A stretch of 64,000 nt of DNA, from assembly GCF_000203975.2 (NCBI RefSeq), contig NZ_AFCF02000002.1:62001-126000 (forward strand), in the 5' to 3' direction. The notes under the pieces are model-generated. The model was not told the origin of the DNA. It made no database searches and was given only the letters and a program-made list of their open reading frames with translations. This document shows, piece after piece, positions 27,571-36,098 of this stretch (the stretch's first letter is position 1; the number at the start of each line of letters is the position of its first letter). This stretch comes from Leisingera sp. ANG1. GTDB lineage: Bacteria; Pseudomonadota; Alphaproteobacteria; Rhodobacterales; Rhodobacteraceae. Position numbers and translations under genes: made by a program.

Positions 27571-28793
27571 GACCGGTAATCCGCGTTGATTGAGATGTAC
27601 TGATGGGTGAGATCGCAAGTCCAAACGGTTGCTGAGCCGCTGCCGAGGCCAAGATCGACCTTTATGGTGATTTCCTGCTTCTTCATCTCCGCCGCGCCTA
27701 GCTCCTCATTGTAGCCCGGCGAGACCCAGCCCTTTTCAGCAACTAGAACATCGCCAAAGCGAATCGACAGAAGATCGCGGTCTGCGGCAGCGCCGGATTT
27801 ACCGATTGCCATCACTACTCGGCCCCAGTTGGGATCCTCTCCGGCTATAGCGGTTTTTACCAAGGGCGAGTTGGCAATTGCCATTCCATGTACTTTGGCA
27901 TCCGGATCCGAAGCCGCGCCTGTGACCTGAATTTCCACGAACTTTGTGGCGCCTTCACCGTCTCGTACGACCTGGTGCGACAGGTCTAGCATGACCCGTT
28001 CCAGTCCAGCCGCAAACTCGGCATTGCCGGTTGCGTCCACGCCAGAAGCGCCAGTAGCACAGAGCATCAGGCTGTCTGAAGTGGAGGTGTCGCTGTCCAC
28101 TGTGATGCAATTGAAGCTCCGGTCGCAAATCGCGGCCAGCTGAGCTTGCAGCGCTGCCTGTTCAACCTTTGCGTCAGTGAAGATGTAGACCAGCATTGTC
28201 GCCATGTCCGGTGCAATCATGCCGGAGCCCTTGGCAATACCGGCTATTTTGACCGTTTTACCGTCTATGCCAACGGTGGCGCAGGAGCCCTTGGCAAAGG
28301 TGTCAGTGGTCATAATGGCTTTGGCGGCACCTTCCAGTGCGGTTTCATCAACGGAGTTGTGCAATTCGCTGATCTTGGCAACGATCCTGTCATGGGGCAG
28401 TGGTTCGCCAATCACACCGGTGGAGGCGGTAAAGACCCTTTCTGCCGGAATGCCTGTTCGAGCAGCCACAGCCGAAGTTATCTCCGCAACCGAAGTTTGG
28501 CCGTAATGGCCTGTGAAGGCGTTGGAGTTGCCCGAGTTCACCAAAATTGCCGCGCCTGCGTTTGTTGCGCCACCCAGCTTGGCCTGGCAATCCAACACTG
28601 GCGCAGAACGGGTCTTGGACCGTGTAAAGACACCAGCGACGGATGTCCCTGGCTCCATGACTGCTAGCATCACGTCTGTACGGCCTTGGTATTTGACTCC
28701 GGCAGCTGCGGACGCAAATCGCACACCCTTGATCACGGGAAGGTCGGGAAAGCTGGCAGGCGCCAGCGGCGAAACGGGCATGGATTTGGCCAT
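27567..28793 (-). CDS. argJ: Bifunctional glutamate N-acetyltransferase / amino-acid acetyltransferase ArgJ
   Basis: The 408-residue proenzyme transfers acetyl groups from N-acetylornithine to glutamate, recycling the acetyl group in arginine synthesis. The self-cleavage site is within KGSGMIAPDMATMLVYIFTD, where the Thr after Ala becomes the N-terminal nucleophile of the beta chain. The first ATG (28793) lies three bases past the preceding stop; a TTG in frame six bases earlier is less likely. Its length agrees with the family. Confidence 0.93.
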   Translation of the reverse strand: MAKSMPVSPLAPASFPDLPVIKGVRFASAAAGVKYQGRTDVMLAVMEPGTSVAGVFTRSKTRSAPVLDCQAKLGGATNAGAAILVNSGNSNAFTGHYGQTSVAEITSAVAARTGIPAERVFTASTGVIGEPLPHDRIVAKISELHNSVDETALEGAAKAIMTTDTFAKGSCATVGIDGKTVKIAGIAKGSGMIAPDMATMLVYIFTDAKVEQAALQAQLAAICDRSFNCITVDSDTSTSDSLMLCATGASGVDATGNAEFAAGLERVMLDLSHQVVRDGEGATKFVEIQVTGAASDPDAKVHGMAIANSPLVKTAIAGEDPNWGRVVMAIGKSGAAADRDLLSIRFGDVLVAEKGWVSPGYNEELGAAEMKKQEITIKVDLGLGSGSATVWTCDLTHQYISINADYRS

Positions 28794-28795
28794 GA

Positions 28796-29647
28796 TCAAT
28801 TCCTAACCAGGCTAAGGTCTTTGAGAATGGCCGGGTCCAAATCCTCGATCTCAGGCCGTTCGATTTCTGCGGCAGCTGTCAGTTCGTTCACCCGGTCCTC
28901 AACCGCTTTCTGGCGCAGTTCACCGGCCAGTTCGGCACGCACTTCTTCGAACTCGGGCGCTTCCGTTTTGCGGCGCTGGTTGAGCAGGATAATATGCCAG
29001 CCGAACTGTGTCTGGACCGGACCGGAGACCTCGCCCGAACGCAGTTTCAGGACAGCCTGTTCGAACTCCGGCACCATGCGGCCGGTGGTGAACCAACCTA
29101 GATCGCCTCCATTGGGGCCGGAAGGTCCGGTGGAGCGTTCCTTGGCCAGGGTGGCAAAATCAGCGCCTGCGTCCAGCTCAGCCTTTACGTCCAGTGCGTC
29201 CTCTTCACTTTCGACCAGGATATGGGCCGCATGAAACTCGTCACCGCCTTCACCGGTGGAGTATTTCTCGTCATAGGCTGCCCGCAGCTGGTCCTCGCCG
29301 CTGGCTCTGTCCATGACCGTTTCGATCACATCCGCTGCCAGCATCGCGCGTTCCTCGTTTTCAACTGCAAGCTCGACGTAGTGGGGCACTTCGCCACGTA
29401 GTTGCTGTTTAAGCGCGGTCTGCTGGACAAGCTGGTCGAGAATAGCGTTGTAGAGCACCTCGTCGGGCAGTTGTTTGTACTGCTCCGGCAAATTTTCGCG
29501 CGCCATGACCATGTGGCCGATGGTGATTTCTTCACCGTTGACGGAGGCAACCACTGTATTGGCGTGCGGCGCTGCTGATACGGCTAGCGGCAGCGCAGCA
29601 CTGGCGGCAACCGCCATACCGCGCAGAAATGTGAGACCTTTACGCAT
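28796..29647 (-). CDS. Periplasmic peptidyl-prolyl isomerase, parvulin/PpiC type
   Basis: The 283-residue protein starts with a signal peptide (MRKGLTFLRGMAVAASAALPLAVSAA) followed by an N-terminal helical chaperone-like region and one parvulin domain. The parvulin domain shows AAHILVESEEDA, GGDLGWFTTGRMVPEFEQAV and QTQFGWHIILL. It resembles alphaproteobacterial PpiC/SurA-type foldases for outer-membrane proteins. The ATG at 29647 gives a proper signal peptide; the longer frame upstream overlaps the leader of divergent secA. Pairing with secA suits a role in protein export. Confidence 0.88.
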   Translation of the reverse strand: MRKGLTFLRGMAVAASAALPLAVSAAPHANTVVASVNGEEITIGHMVMARENLPEQYKQLPDEVLYNAILDQLVQQTALKQQLRGEVPHYVELAVENEERAMLAADVIETVMDRASGEDQLRAAYDEKYSTGEGGDEFHAAHILVESEEDALDVKAELDAGADFATLAKERSTGPSGPNGGDLGWFTTGRMVPEFEQAVLKLRSGEVSGPVQTQFGWHIILLNQRRKTEAPEFEEVRAELAGELRQKAVEDRVNELTAAAEIERPEIEDLDPAILKDLSLVRN

Positions 29648-29824
29648 TGAAACCTTCCTATTCCCCGGCCGCAAGGGGCCGTGCCGTTGACACTCTATAC
29701 CCTGCCGCTTACATCGCCTTGAGGCCATTGGCAGGACCGTCTTTGCACCATTGTTTATGGGTTGCGGACACGGCGGGCAAGCCTGCCCGATGCAAAGGCC
29801 GGACATAGGATCGCTGGAGAAGAT

Positions 29825-32524
29825 ATGCTGGGTTTCGGAACACTCGCCAAAAAGGTTTTCGGCACGCCGAACGACCGTAAAGTCAAGGCGACACGGCCGC
29901 TGATTGCGCAGATCAACGGGCTGGAAGATGAGTTCGCGAAGCTCAGCGATGATGGGCTGATTGCTAAGACCGAAGAACTTCGCAAACGGGCGCTGGACGG
30001 TGAAAGCCTGGACGCGCTGCTGCCCGAAGCCTTTGCCAATGTGCGTGAGGCCGCAAAGCGGGCCCTGGGCCTGCGTGCCTTTGACACCCAGCTGATGGGC
30101 GGAGTCTTTCTCCATCAGGGTAACATTTCCGAGATGAAGACGGGCGAGGGTAAGACACTAGTGGCGACCTTCCCGGCTTACCTGAACGCGCTGACCGGCA
30201 AGGGCGTGCACGTGGTTACTGTGAACGAATACCTGGCCAAGCGCGACAGCGAATGGATGGGCAAGGTGTTTGCTCAGTTGGGTATGACCACCGGCGTGAT
30301 CTGGTCGGGCCAGCCCGATGCTGAGAAGATGGCCGCCTATCAAAGCGACGTCACCTATGCGACGAACAACGAGCTGGGTTTCGACTACCTGCGCGATAAC
30401 ATGAAACCTTCGCTGGATCAGGTGTTCCAAAAGCAGCACAACTTTGCGATCGTCGACGAGGTGGATTCAATTCTGATCGACGAGGCCCGCACCCCGCTGA
30501 TCATCTCCGGTCCGGCAGAGGACCGTTCGGAGCTGTACTCTACCATCGACAAAGTGATTCCGCTGCTGGCGGAAGACCACTATGAGATCGACGAGAAGAC
30601 ACGCGGCGTGACCTTCACGGAGGATGGCAACGAATATCTGGAACAGGTCCTGCGTGAGCATGGGCTGCTGGAGTCTGAGGCGTCGCTATACGACCCCGAA
30701 AGCACCACAGTGGTGCACCACGTGAATCAGGCGCTGCGTGCACACAAGCTGTTCCAAAGGGACAAGGACTATATCGTCCGCGACGGCCAGGTGGTTCTGA
30801 TCGACGAATTCACCGGCCGGATGATGCCGGGCCGCCGATTGTCCGAAGGCCTGCATCAGGCCATCGAAGCCAAGGAAGACGTTCAGATCCAGCCGGAGAA
30901 CACCACGTTGGCCTCCGTCACCTTCCAGAACTACTTCCGTCTCTATGAAAAGCTGTCCGGTATGACCGGCACGGCGATGACCGAGGCTGAGGAATTTGCC
31001 GAAATTTATGGTCTTGGTGTGGTAGAAGTGCCGACCAACCGACCGATTGCCCGGGCAGACGAGGACGATCAAGTCTACCGCACCGCCCGTGAAAAATACG
31101 AAGCGATGATCAAGGAAGCCACGAAGGCGCATGAAAAGGGCCAGCCGGTCCTTTTGGGCACCACCTCGATCGAGAAATCTGAACTGCTGAGCCAGATGCT
31201 GCAGCAAGAAGGTATTCCGCATAACGTTTTGAACGCCCGCCACCACGAGCAGGAAGCGCAAATTGTCGCCGATGCCGGCCGCTTTGGCGCGGTGACTATC
31301 GCCACCAACATGGCTGGCCGTGGCACCGACATTCAGCTCGGCGGCAACGTGGAGATGAAGGTACTGGAGGCGCTGGCGGCAAACCCAGAAGCCGATCCAG
31401 CAGAACTGCGTGCGGCTGAAGAAGCCAAACACGCGGAAGAGAAGCAAAAGGTGCTGGATGCTGGCGGTCTGTTCGTAATGGCGTCTGAGCGGCACGAAAG
31501 CCGCCGCATCGACAATCAGCTGCGCGGCCGCTCCGGCCGTCAGGGCGACCCGGGTCGCACGCGCTTCTATCTCAGCCTCGAAGACGACCTGATGCGCATC
31601 TTCGGTTCCGAGCGTCTGGACAAGCTGCTGTCGTCTCTGGGCATGAAAGAGGGTGAAGCGATCATCCACCCCTGGGTGAACAAGTCGCTGGAACGCGCTC
31701 AGGCCAAAGTCGAGGGCCGCAATTTCGACATGCGCAAAAACGTGTTGAAATTCGACGACGTGATGAACGATCAGCGTAAGGTGATTTTCAAGCAGCGCCG
31801 CGAGATCATGGCGGCAGAAGACTTGTCTGAAATCACCAATGACATGCGCCATGAGGTGATCGACGATCTGCTGGATGTTCACATGCCGCCCAAGACCTAT
31901 GCTGACCAGTGGGATACACAGGGTTTGCAGGAACAGGTCCGCGAAATGCTGTCCATTGATGCTCCGGTAGCCGATTGGGCCGCGGAGGAAGGTGTCGACG
32001 ACGAGCAAATCCGCGAGCGGCTGGTAGATGCGTCAGACAAGATGATGGCGGAGAAGGCTGAGGCCTTTGGTCCGGAGAACATGCGGAACATCGAGAAGCA
32101 GGTGCTGCTGCAGACCATCGACAAGAAATGGCGCGAGCACTTGCTGACGCTGGAGCATCTGCGTTCGGTCGTAGGTTTCCGCGGCTATGCGCAGCGCGAT
32201 CCCTTGAACGAGTACAAGAACGAAAGCTTCCAGCTGTTTGAGAGCATGCTTGACAGTTTGCGGGAGGAAGTCTCCCAGCAGCTCAGCCGGGTGCGTCCGA
32301 TGACTGAGGAAGAGCAGCAGCAGATGCTGATGGAGATGGCTGCGCGCCAGGCAGCCATGCAGCAGATGGCTGCACAGGCTTCGGGGGCAGAGGCCCCGGC
32401 GGAGGCTGCGGCTCCCGGTTTTGTTGAAGATGATCCTTCGACTTGGGGAAATCCTTCGCGCAACGACAAGTGCCCTTGCGGATCCGGCAAGAAGTTCAAG
32501 CACTGCCACGGCAGCCTAGCCTAA
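29825..32524 (+). CDS. secA: Preprotein translocase ATPase SecA
   Basis: The 899-residue motor drives proteins through SecYEG. Walker A lies at about residues 104-112 ([10 protein letters not shown]), and other DEAD-like motifs ([38 protein letters not shown]) are intact. The C-terminal zinc motif [13 protein letters not shown] binds SecB. An ATG at 29825 in front of [11 protein letters not shown] is the normal start; the frame upstream is in the leader. Confidence 0.97.
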   Translation: MLGFGTLAKKVFGTPNDRKVKATRPLIAQINGLEDEFAKLSDDGLIAKTEELRKRALDGESLDALLPEAFANVREAAKRALGLRAFDTQLMGGVFLHQGNISEMKTGEGKTLVATFPAYLNALTGKGVHVVTVNEYLAKRDSEWMGKVFAQLGMTTGVIWSGQPDAEKMAAYQSDVTYATNNELGFDYLRDNMKPSLDQVFQKQHNFAIVDEVDSILIDEARTPLIISGPAEDRSELYSTIDKVIPLLAEDHYEIDEKTRGVTFTEDGNEYLEQVLREHGLLESEASLYDPESTTVVHHVNQALRAHKLFQRDKDYIVRDGQVVLIDEFTGRMMPGRRLSEGLHQAIEAKEDVQIQPENTTLASVTFQNYFRLYEKLSGMTGTAMTEAEEFAEIYGLGVVEVPTNRPIARADEDDQVYRTAREKYEAMIKEATKAHEKGQPVLLGTTSIEKSELLSQMLQQEGIPHNVLNARHHEQEAQIVADAGRFGAVTIATNMAGRGTDIQLGGNVEMKVLEALAANPEADPAELRAAEEAKHAEEKQKVLDAGGLFVMASERHESRRIDNQLRGRSGRQGDPGRTRFYLSLEDDLMRIFGSERLDKLLSSLGMKEGEAIIHPWVNKSLERAQAKVEGRNFDMRKNVLKFDDVMNDQRKVIFKQRREIMAAEDLSEITNDMRHEVIDDLLDVHMPPKTYADQWDTQGLQEQVREMLSIDAPVADWAAEEGVDDEQIRERLVDASDKMMAEKAEAFGPENMRNIEKQVLLQTIDKKWREHLLTLEHLRSVVGFRGYAQRDPLNEYKNESFQLFESMLDSLREEVSQQLSRVRPMTEEEQQQMLMEMAARQAAMQQMAAQASGAEAPAEAAAPGFVEDDPSTWGNPSRNDKCPCGSGKKFKHCHGSLA

Positions 32525-32840
32525 CTGATACACTTAAGTCGCCTAGTATCAATTATCGGAGGCACGCTTAGAAGCAAAAGGGGGGGAGTGCCCCTACAGG
32601 TTTTCTCAACTTACGGCCTTGGCTTGAAGTGGCGCTGCATTTGCGTGCAGCGCCATAGCTGTCTTTAAAAGGAGAGACAAGGTCGAGCCGGAACGCCCGC
32701 AGCGCAGCTAAGTGCGTCTGTATTGTTTCCTAGCGAGCAACGAAGATGGGGGAATTGCCGGATTCTCTCCTGTATGCGGCCACAAACTGGCCGTCTTTTC
32801 CGGGCAGGCTTCCTCCACCAAGCTGGTTCAGGAGGTGCCC
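32525..32840. other. 316-bp gap downstream of secA
   Basis: It holds a 10-bp perfect hairpin (32630-32655) and, near 32820, the ribosome-binding site AGGAGG of the next gene. A frame in phase with the next gene extends upstream to 32712, but its composition and the location of the signal helix argue against that start. Confidence 0.45.
32630..32655 (+). terminator. Perfect 10-bp hairpin after secA, terminator-like
   Basis: TGGCGCTGCA pairs with TGCAGCGCCA around TTTGCG. The tail is only TAGCTGTCTTT, so termination may be partial. Confidence 0.45.
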
Positions 32841-33749
32841 ATGCTGACGAAACAGGTGATGCTGACAAGTGCGCTGACGCTGGCATGCGCCTTGGGGATC
32901 GGGGTCTATATGCAGGCATTCGGAACAGACCGTGAAGCTGGTTCTGCCCTTAAAGCTGCCGGTGCTGAATTGCCATCGGAACCTAGCGGGGCGGAACTGC
33001 AAATCGAAAAAATTGCTTTGACCTCTGCTAATCCAGCATCTGCCCGGGAATCTGCGGACCACCAGAGTTCAGAGCCGGAGCCTGAGAGCTCTTGCCGTAT
33101 GACAGCCGCAGCCAAGGCAGCTCCGCTGGCGATGGTTGCTTTCTCGGTTGATGCTGCATGCCGCGCAAACGAACGCCTTACAGTGCACCACAGTGGTATG
33201 AGTTTTACTGTCTCTCTGGACGAAGCCGGGCGCTATGAAGGGCTTGTGCCGGCCTTAACTCAGACTGCAGTCTTTATCGCTGAAATTTCCGGTGGCACAG
33301 GTGCGGTTGCTGTCGTCGAAGTTCCCGATATTGGGGCTGTGGAACGTGTGGTCGTACAATGGAGTGGCCACAGTGGGATTGAACTGCACGCGCGGGAGTT
33401 TGGAGCTGCTTACGGCAGTGCGGGTCATGTCTGGCACGGTGCCGGCGACCAAGCCGGGATTGGCCGGGTTATGCGGCTCGGCGATGAAAGCCAGTTAGCA
33501 CCGCGCATTGCCGAGATGTACAGCTTGCCGTCCAGTTTGCCCGGACAGGACGGGAGAGTTTCCTTGACCGCCGAGGCCGAAATTACCACCAGAAATTGCG
33601 GGCGGGATATCTATGCTCAGGCGCTGCAGTTGCATAGCGGCAGACTCAGCAGCCGTGATCTGGTTATGGCAATGCCGGATTGCGATGCACAAGGCAGTTT
33701 TCTGGTGTTGAATAATCTGATGGAAGACCTGAAGATTGCCGCCAACTGA
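32841..33749 (+). CDS. Uncharacterised exported protein, Roseobacter type
   Basis: The 302-residue protein has an N-terminal hydrophobic helix (MLTKQVMLTSALTLACALGIGVYM) that may be an uncleaved anchor, a disordered acidic/Ser-rich stretch to about residue 90, and a folded domain from about 95 (SCRMTAAAKAAPLAMVAFSVDAACRAN) to the end. Three or four Cys residues in the exported part could form disulfides. The start is fixed by AGGAGGTGCCC before ATG. It is read in the same direction as, and 23 bp before, the PstS/OmpA fusion, so they may be an operon. No family is recognised with confidence. Confidence 0.7.
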   Translation: MLTKQVMLTSALTLACALGIGVYMQAFGTDREAGSALKAAGAELPSEPSGAELQIEKIALTSANPASARESADHQSSEPEPESSCRMTAAAKAAPLAMVAFSVDAACRANERLTVHHSGMSFTVSLDEAGRYEGLVPALTQTAVFIAEISGGTGAVAVVEVPDIGAVERVVVQWSGHSGIELHAREFGAAYGSAGHVWHGAGDQAGIGRVMRLGDESQLAPRIAEMYSLPSSLPGQDGRVSLTAEAEITTRNCGRDIYAQALQLHSGRLSSRDLVMAMPDCDAQGSFLVLNNLMEDLKIAAN

Positions 33750-33772
33750 TTTGCGGTAATTCAGGTATCAAC

Positions 33773-35326
33773 ATGACCTTCTTCCGTGCGGCCGTTTGCG
33801 CCGCACTTTTTCTGGCAGCTCTTGCGCGCGCACTCGCGGCCCAGGACGTCACATTGTCTTCCCCGGACGGCGCCGTTGAAATCACAGGCACTCTGCTGGG
33901 TTTTGATGGTGAGTTCTACCGGGTGCAGACTCAATTCGGCGAACTGACTGTTGATGGGTCAGGTGTTTCCTGTGACGGGCCGGGGTGTCCAAGCCTGTCT
34001 GGATTTGTTGCGGAGATCACTTTCGCCGGTTCCTCTGCGATGTCGGAAGTTCTGCTGCCTGCGCTGATCGAGGGATTTGCACTGCGCAATGGGTATCAGA
34101 CGCGCAGGGAAGCTCTTCCTGCAGGGAACTTCAGCCATGTGCTTTTGCGCGGGCAGAAGCCTGCTGCGCGGTTCACTTTTGCTGCCAGCAATACTGACGC
34201 AGGATTTGCGGCTCTCATCGCGGATGAGGCGGATATTGCTATGGCGCTTCGGGAAATACGTCCCCTTGAACGCAAGGCTGCACGGGCGGCAGGTTTAGGG
34301 GATCTAACAGGGGTGGGACGCAGCCGTGTGCTGGCGCTGGATGCCTTTGTGCCAGTGGTGGCGCCGAGCAATCCGGTGCGCGAAATCACTCTGCCGCAGC
34401 TGGCTGGCATCTTGTCAGGACAAATCACCAATTGGCGGGAGCTTGGCGGCCCCGATGCTCCCGTTTCGATCCATATGCCGGTGTCCGCTTCCGGTTTGTC
34501 TCAGGCGGTCGAAGACAAGCTGATGAACCCATCCGGGACTGCGTTTACTTCTGCCATCCAGAGACATGACCGCAGCAGCTTGCTGGTCCGTAGGGTGATG
34601 ATTGACCCCTTTGCCATAGGTATCTCTAGCTATGCTGAGAAAGGCGCAGCCCGGGTTCTGACGCTGACTGGGCCCTGCGGATTTTTCCTGCAAGCCGGCC
34701 GTCGGGCAGTGAAAACTGAGGACTACCCGCTGACAGTTCCGATGTTCCTGTACCTGCCGGCCCGGCGTCTTCCCAAAGTGGCGCGGGACTTTCTCGCCTA
34801 TGTGCGCGGACCGGCAGCGCAGGCAGTGATCCGCCGTGCCGGATTTGTGGATCAGGCTCCAGAACTGATCCCGGTCAGCCGTCAAGGCAACCGGCTTGCT
34901 AATGCCATTCAAGCAGCGGAAGAAAACGGCGGCCTGGCGGAATTGCAGCGTTTGGTGACTGAGTTGGGTGGAATGCGGCGGCTGACCGTCTCTTTCCGTT
35001 TCGAACCTGGCTCCTCGCGCCCGGACGCTCAGTCCCGCTCCAACATTGAGCAACTGGCCAGGGCGCTGGAAGCAGGGGAGTTTGACTCAAAGGAAGTTAT
35101 CTTTGCAGGATTTTCAGATAGTGTTGGGCCCGCGGCAGGCAACCGGCAAATTGCGTTGAAGCGGGCTGGAGCGGTACGTGATGCGGTGATCAAGGCCGCG
35201 GAAACAGCAGACACTGGCCGTGTCAAAATCCGAGCTGAAGGATTTGGTGAAGTTTTGCCAATGGCCTGTGATGACAGCGATTGGGGCCGCCAGATCAATC
35301 GCAGGGTAGAGGTCTGGGTGCGCTAG
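33773..35326 (+). CDS. PstS-like substrate-binding domain fused to OmpA-type peptidoglycan-binding domain
   Basis: The 517-residue protein has a signal peptide (about 1-24), a PstS-like periplasmic domain (about 75-345) with FAGSSAMSEVLLPALI and an LAGILSGQITNWRELGG stretch typical of phosphate-binding proteins, and a C-terminal OmpA-like domain (about 395-517). The latter shows RFEPGSSRPD, AGFSDSVGPAAGNRQIALKRA and NRRVEVW. It would tether a solute-binding module to peptidoglycan. There are no transporter subunits next to it, so whether it serves uptake or sensing is open. Confidence 0.82.
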   Translation: MTFFRAAVCAALFLAALARALAAQDVTLSSPDGAVEITGTLLGFDGEFYRVQTQFGELTVDGSGVSCDGPGCPSLSGFVAEITFAGSSAMSEVLLPALIEGFALRNGYQTRREALPAGNFSHVLLRGQKPAARFTFAASNTDAGFAALIADEADIAMALREIRPLERKAARAAGLGDLTGVGRSRVLALDAFVPVVAPSNPVREITLPQLAGILSGQITNWRELGGPDAPVSIHMPVSASGLSQAVEDKLMNPSGTAFTSAIQRHDRSSLLVRRVMIDPFAIGISSYAEKGAARVLTLTGPCGFFLQAGRRAVKTEDYPLTVPMFLYLPARRLPKVARDFLAYVRGPAAQAVIRRAGFVDQAPELIPVSRQGNRLANAIQAAEENGGLAELQRLVTELGGMRRLTVSFRFEPGSSRPDAQSRSNIEQLARALEAGEFDSKEVIFAGFSDSVGPAAGNRQIALKRAGAVRDAVIKAAETADTGRVKIRAEGFGEVLPMACDDSDWGRQINRRVEVWVR

Positions 35327-35442
35327 AAAAGAGTATTTAAGAAATTGGTCAACAGTTTGCCGCTGGCTAGGCTGTTGTTGTTCCGAGAAGATAGCGGTAG
35401 TCGCGAAGAACTGTCTGCAGCAGTTTAAACCGATTCACTCAA

Positions 35443-35922
35443 CTAGCTAGCTAACCGAGTGGCCCACAGCAGCGGCTGGTCGAAGTTATACATTACAAGT
35501 TTTCCATCCCCGGTGACCTCCACACGGTTGGTTAGGCTGATCTGTTGCATGAACTCCCGTTCGGTAATCATGATTGCTTCATCGCACAGCCCTCCACCGA
35601 TTTGGAACGGTGAGAACATAAAGTTCTCGAGGTCAGGGCCGAAAGTTGTGGTGAAGCTCCGGCAAGGGCTGGAGCCGTAGAGTGTGCCATCTTCGAAATC
35701 AAATCGCAGATTTTCAGATGGGTCCAGATCGACGTCCTTAACCTTCTGGATGATCCAGGCACCGTCGAGATCTGCTGCCGTGGTTGTGACCATGGGTATT
35801 CCTCCGCTTTGTCCGCTCCCGCCATCAGAGGCAAATGAGAAAACGGCCAACCCGACGCAAACCCCTGAAAACGCCGTAAGAAACACGGCGCCGGCTAAGC
35901 GCGAACCCCTCACGTGCCACAA
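35443..35922 (-). CDS. META domain (HslJ-like) protein with N-terminal membrane segment
   Basis: The 159-residue protein begins with a hydrophobic helix (about residues 9-32) that could be a signal anchor. The rest resembles the META domain: LDGAWIIQKV, a central SSPCRSF turn in place of the usual GCN, and GGLCDEAIMITEREFMQQI, equivalent to the Cys-Pro-Glu...Glu-x-x-Phe helix. META proteins are small beta-rich proteins linked to stress or secretion in some bacteria. It is divergent from the gene for the giant protein and may be unrelated to it. Confidence 0.7.
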   Translation of the reverse strand: MWHVRGSRLAGAVFLTAFSGVCVGLAVFSFASDGGSGQSGGIPMVTTTAADLDGAWIIQKVKDVDLDPSENLRFDFEDGTLYGSSPCRSFTTTFGPDLENFMFSPFQIGGGLCDEAIMITEREFMQQISLTNRVEVTGDGKLVMYNFDQPLLWATRLAS

Positions 35923-36098
35923 CCAGTCGGTCGGATAATCATTTATGCCTCTCTTTAATGCACATGGACCTTTAGTCTGCGCAGCCAGCCAGAATTGACA
36001 AGAAAAAATCTTGCTGGAATCCGGCTTCTATGCAACGCTTGATGGTGGCAGAGATAACCTACTGTTTTAAAATAGTTTTTAGTCCTGGGAGTGTCCCC

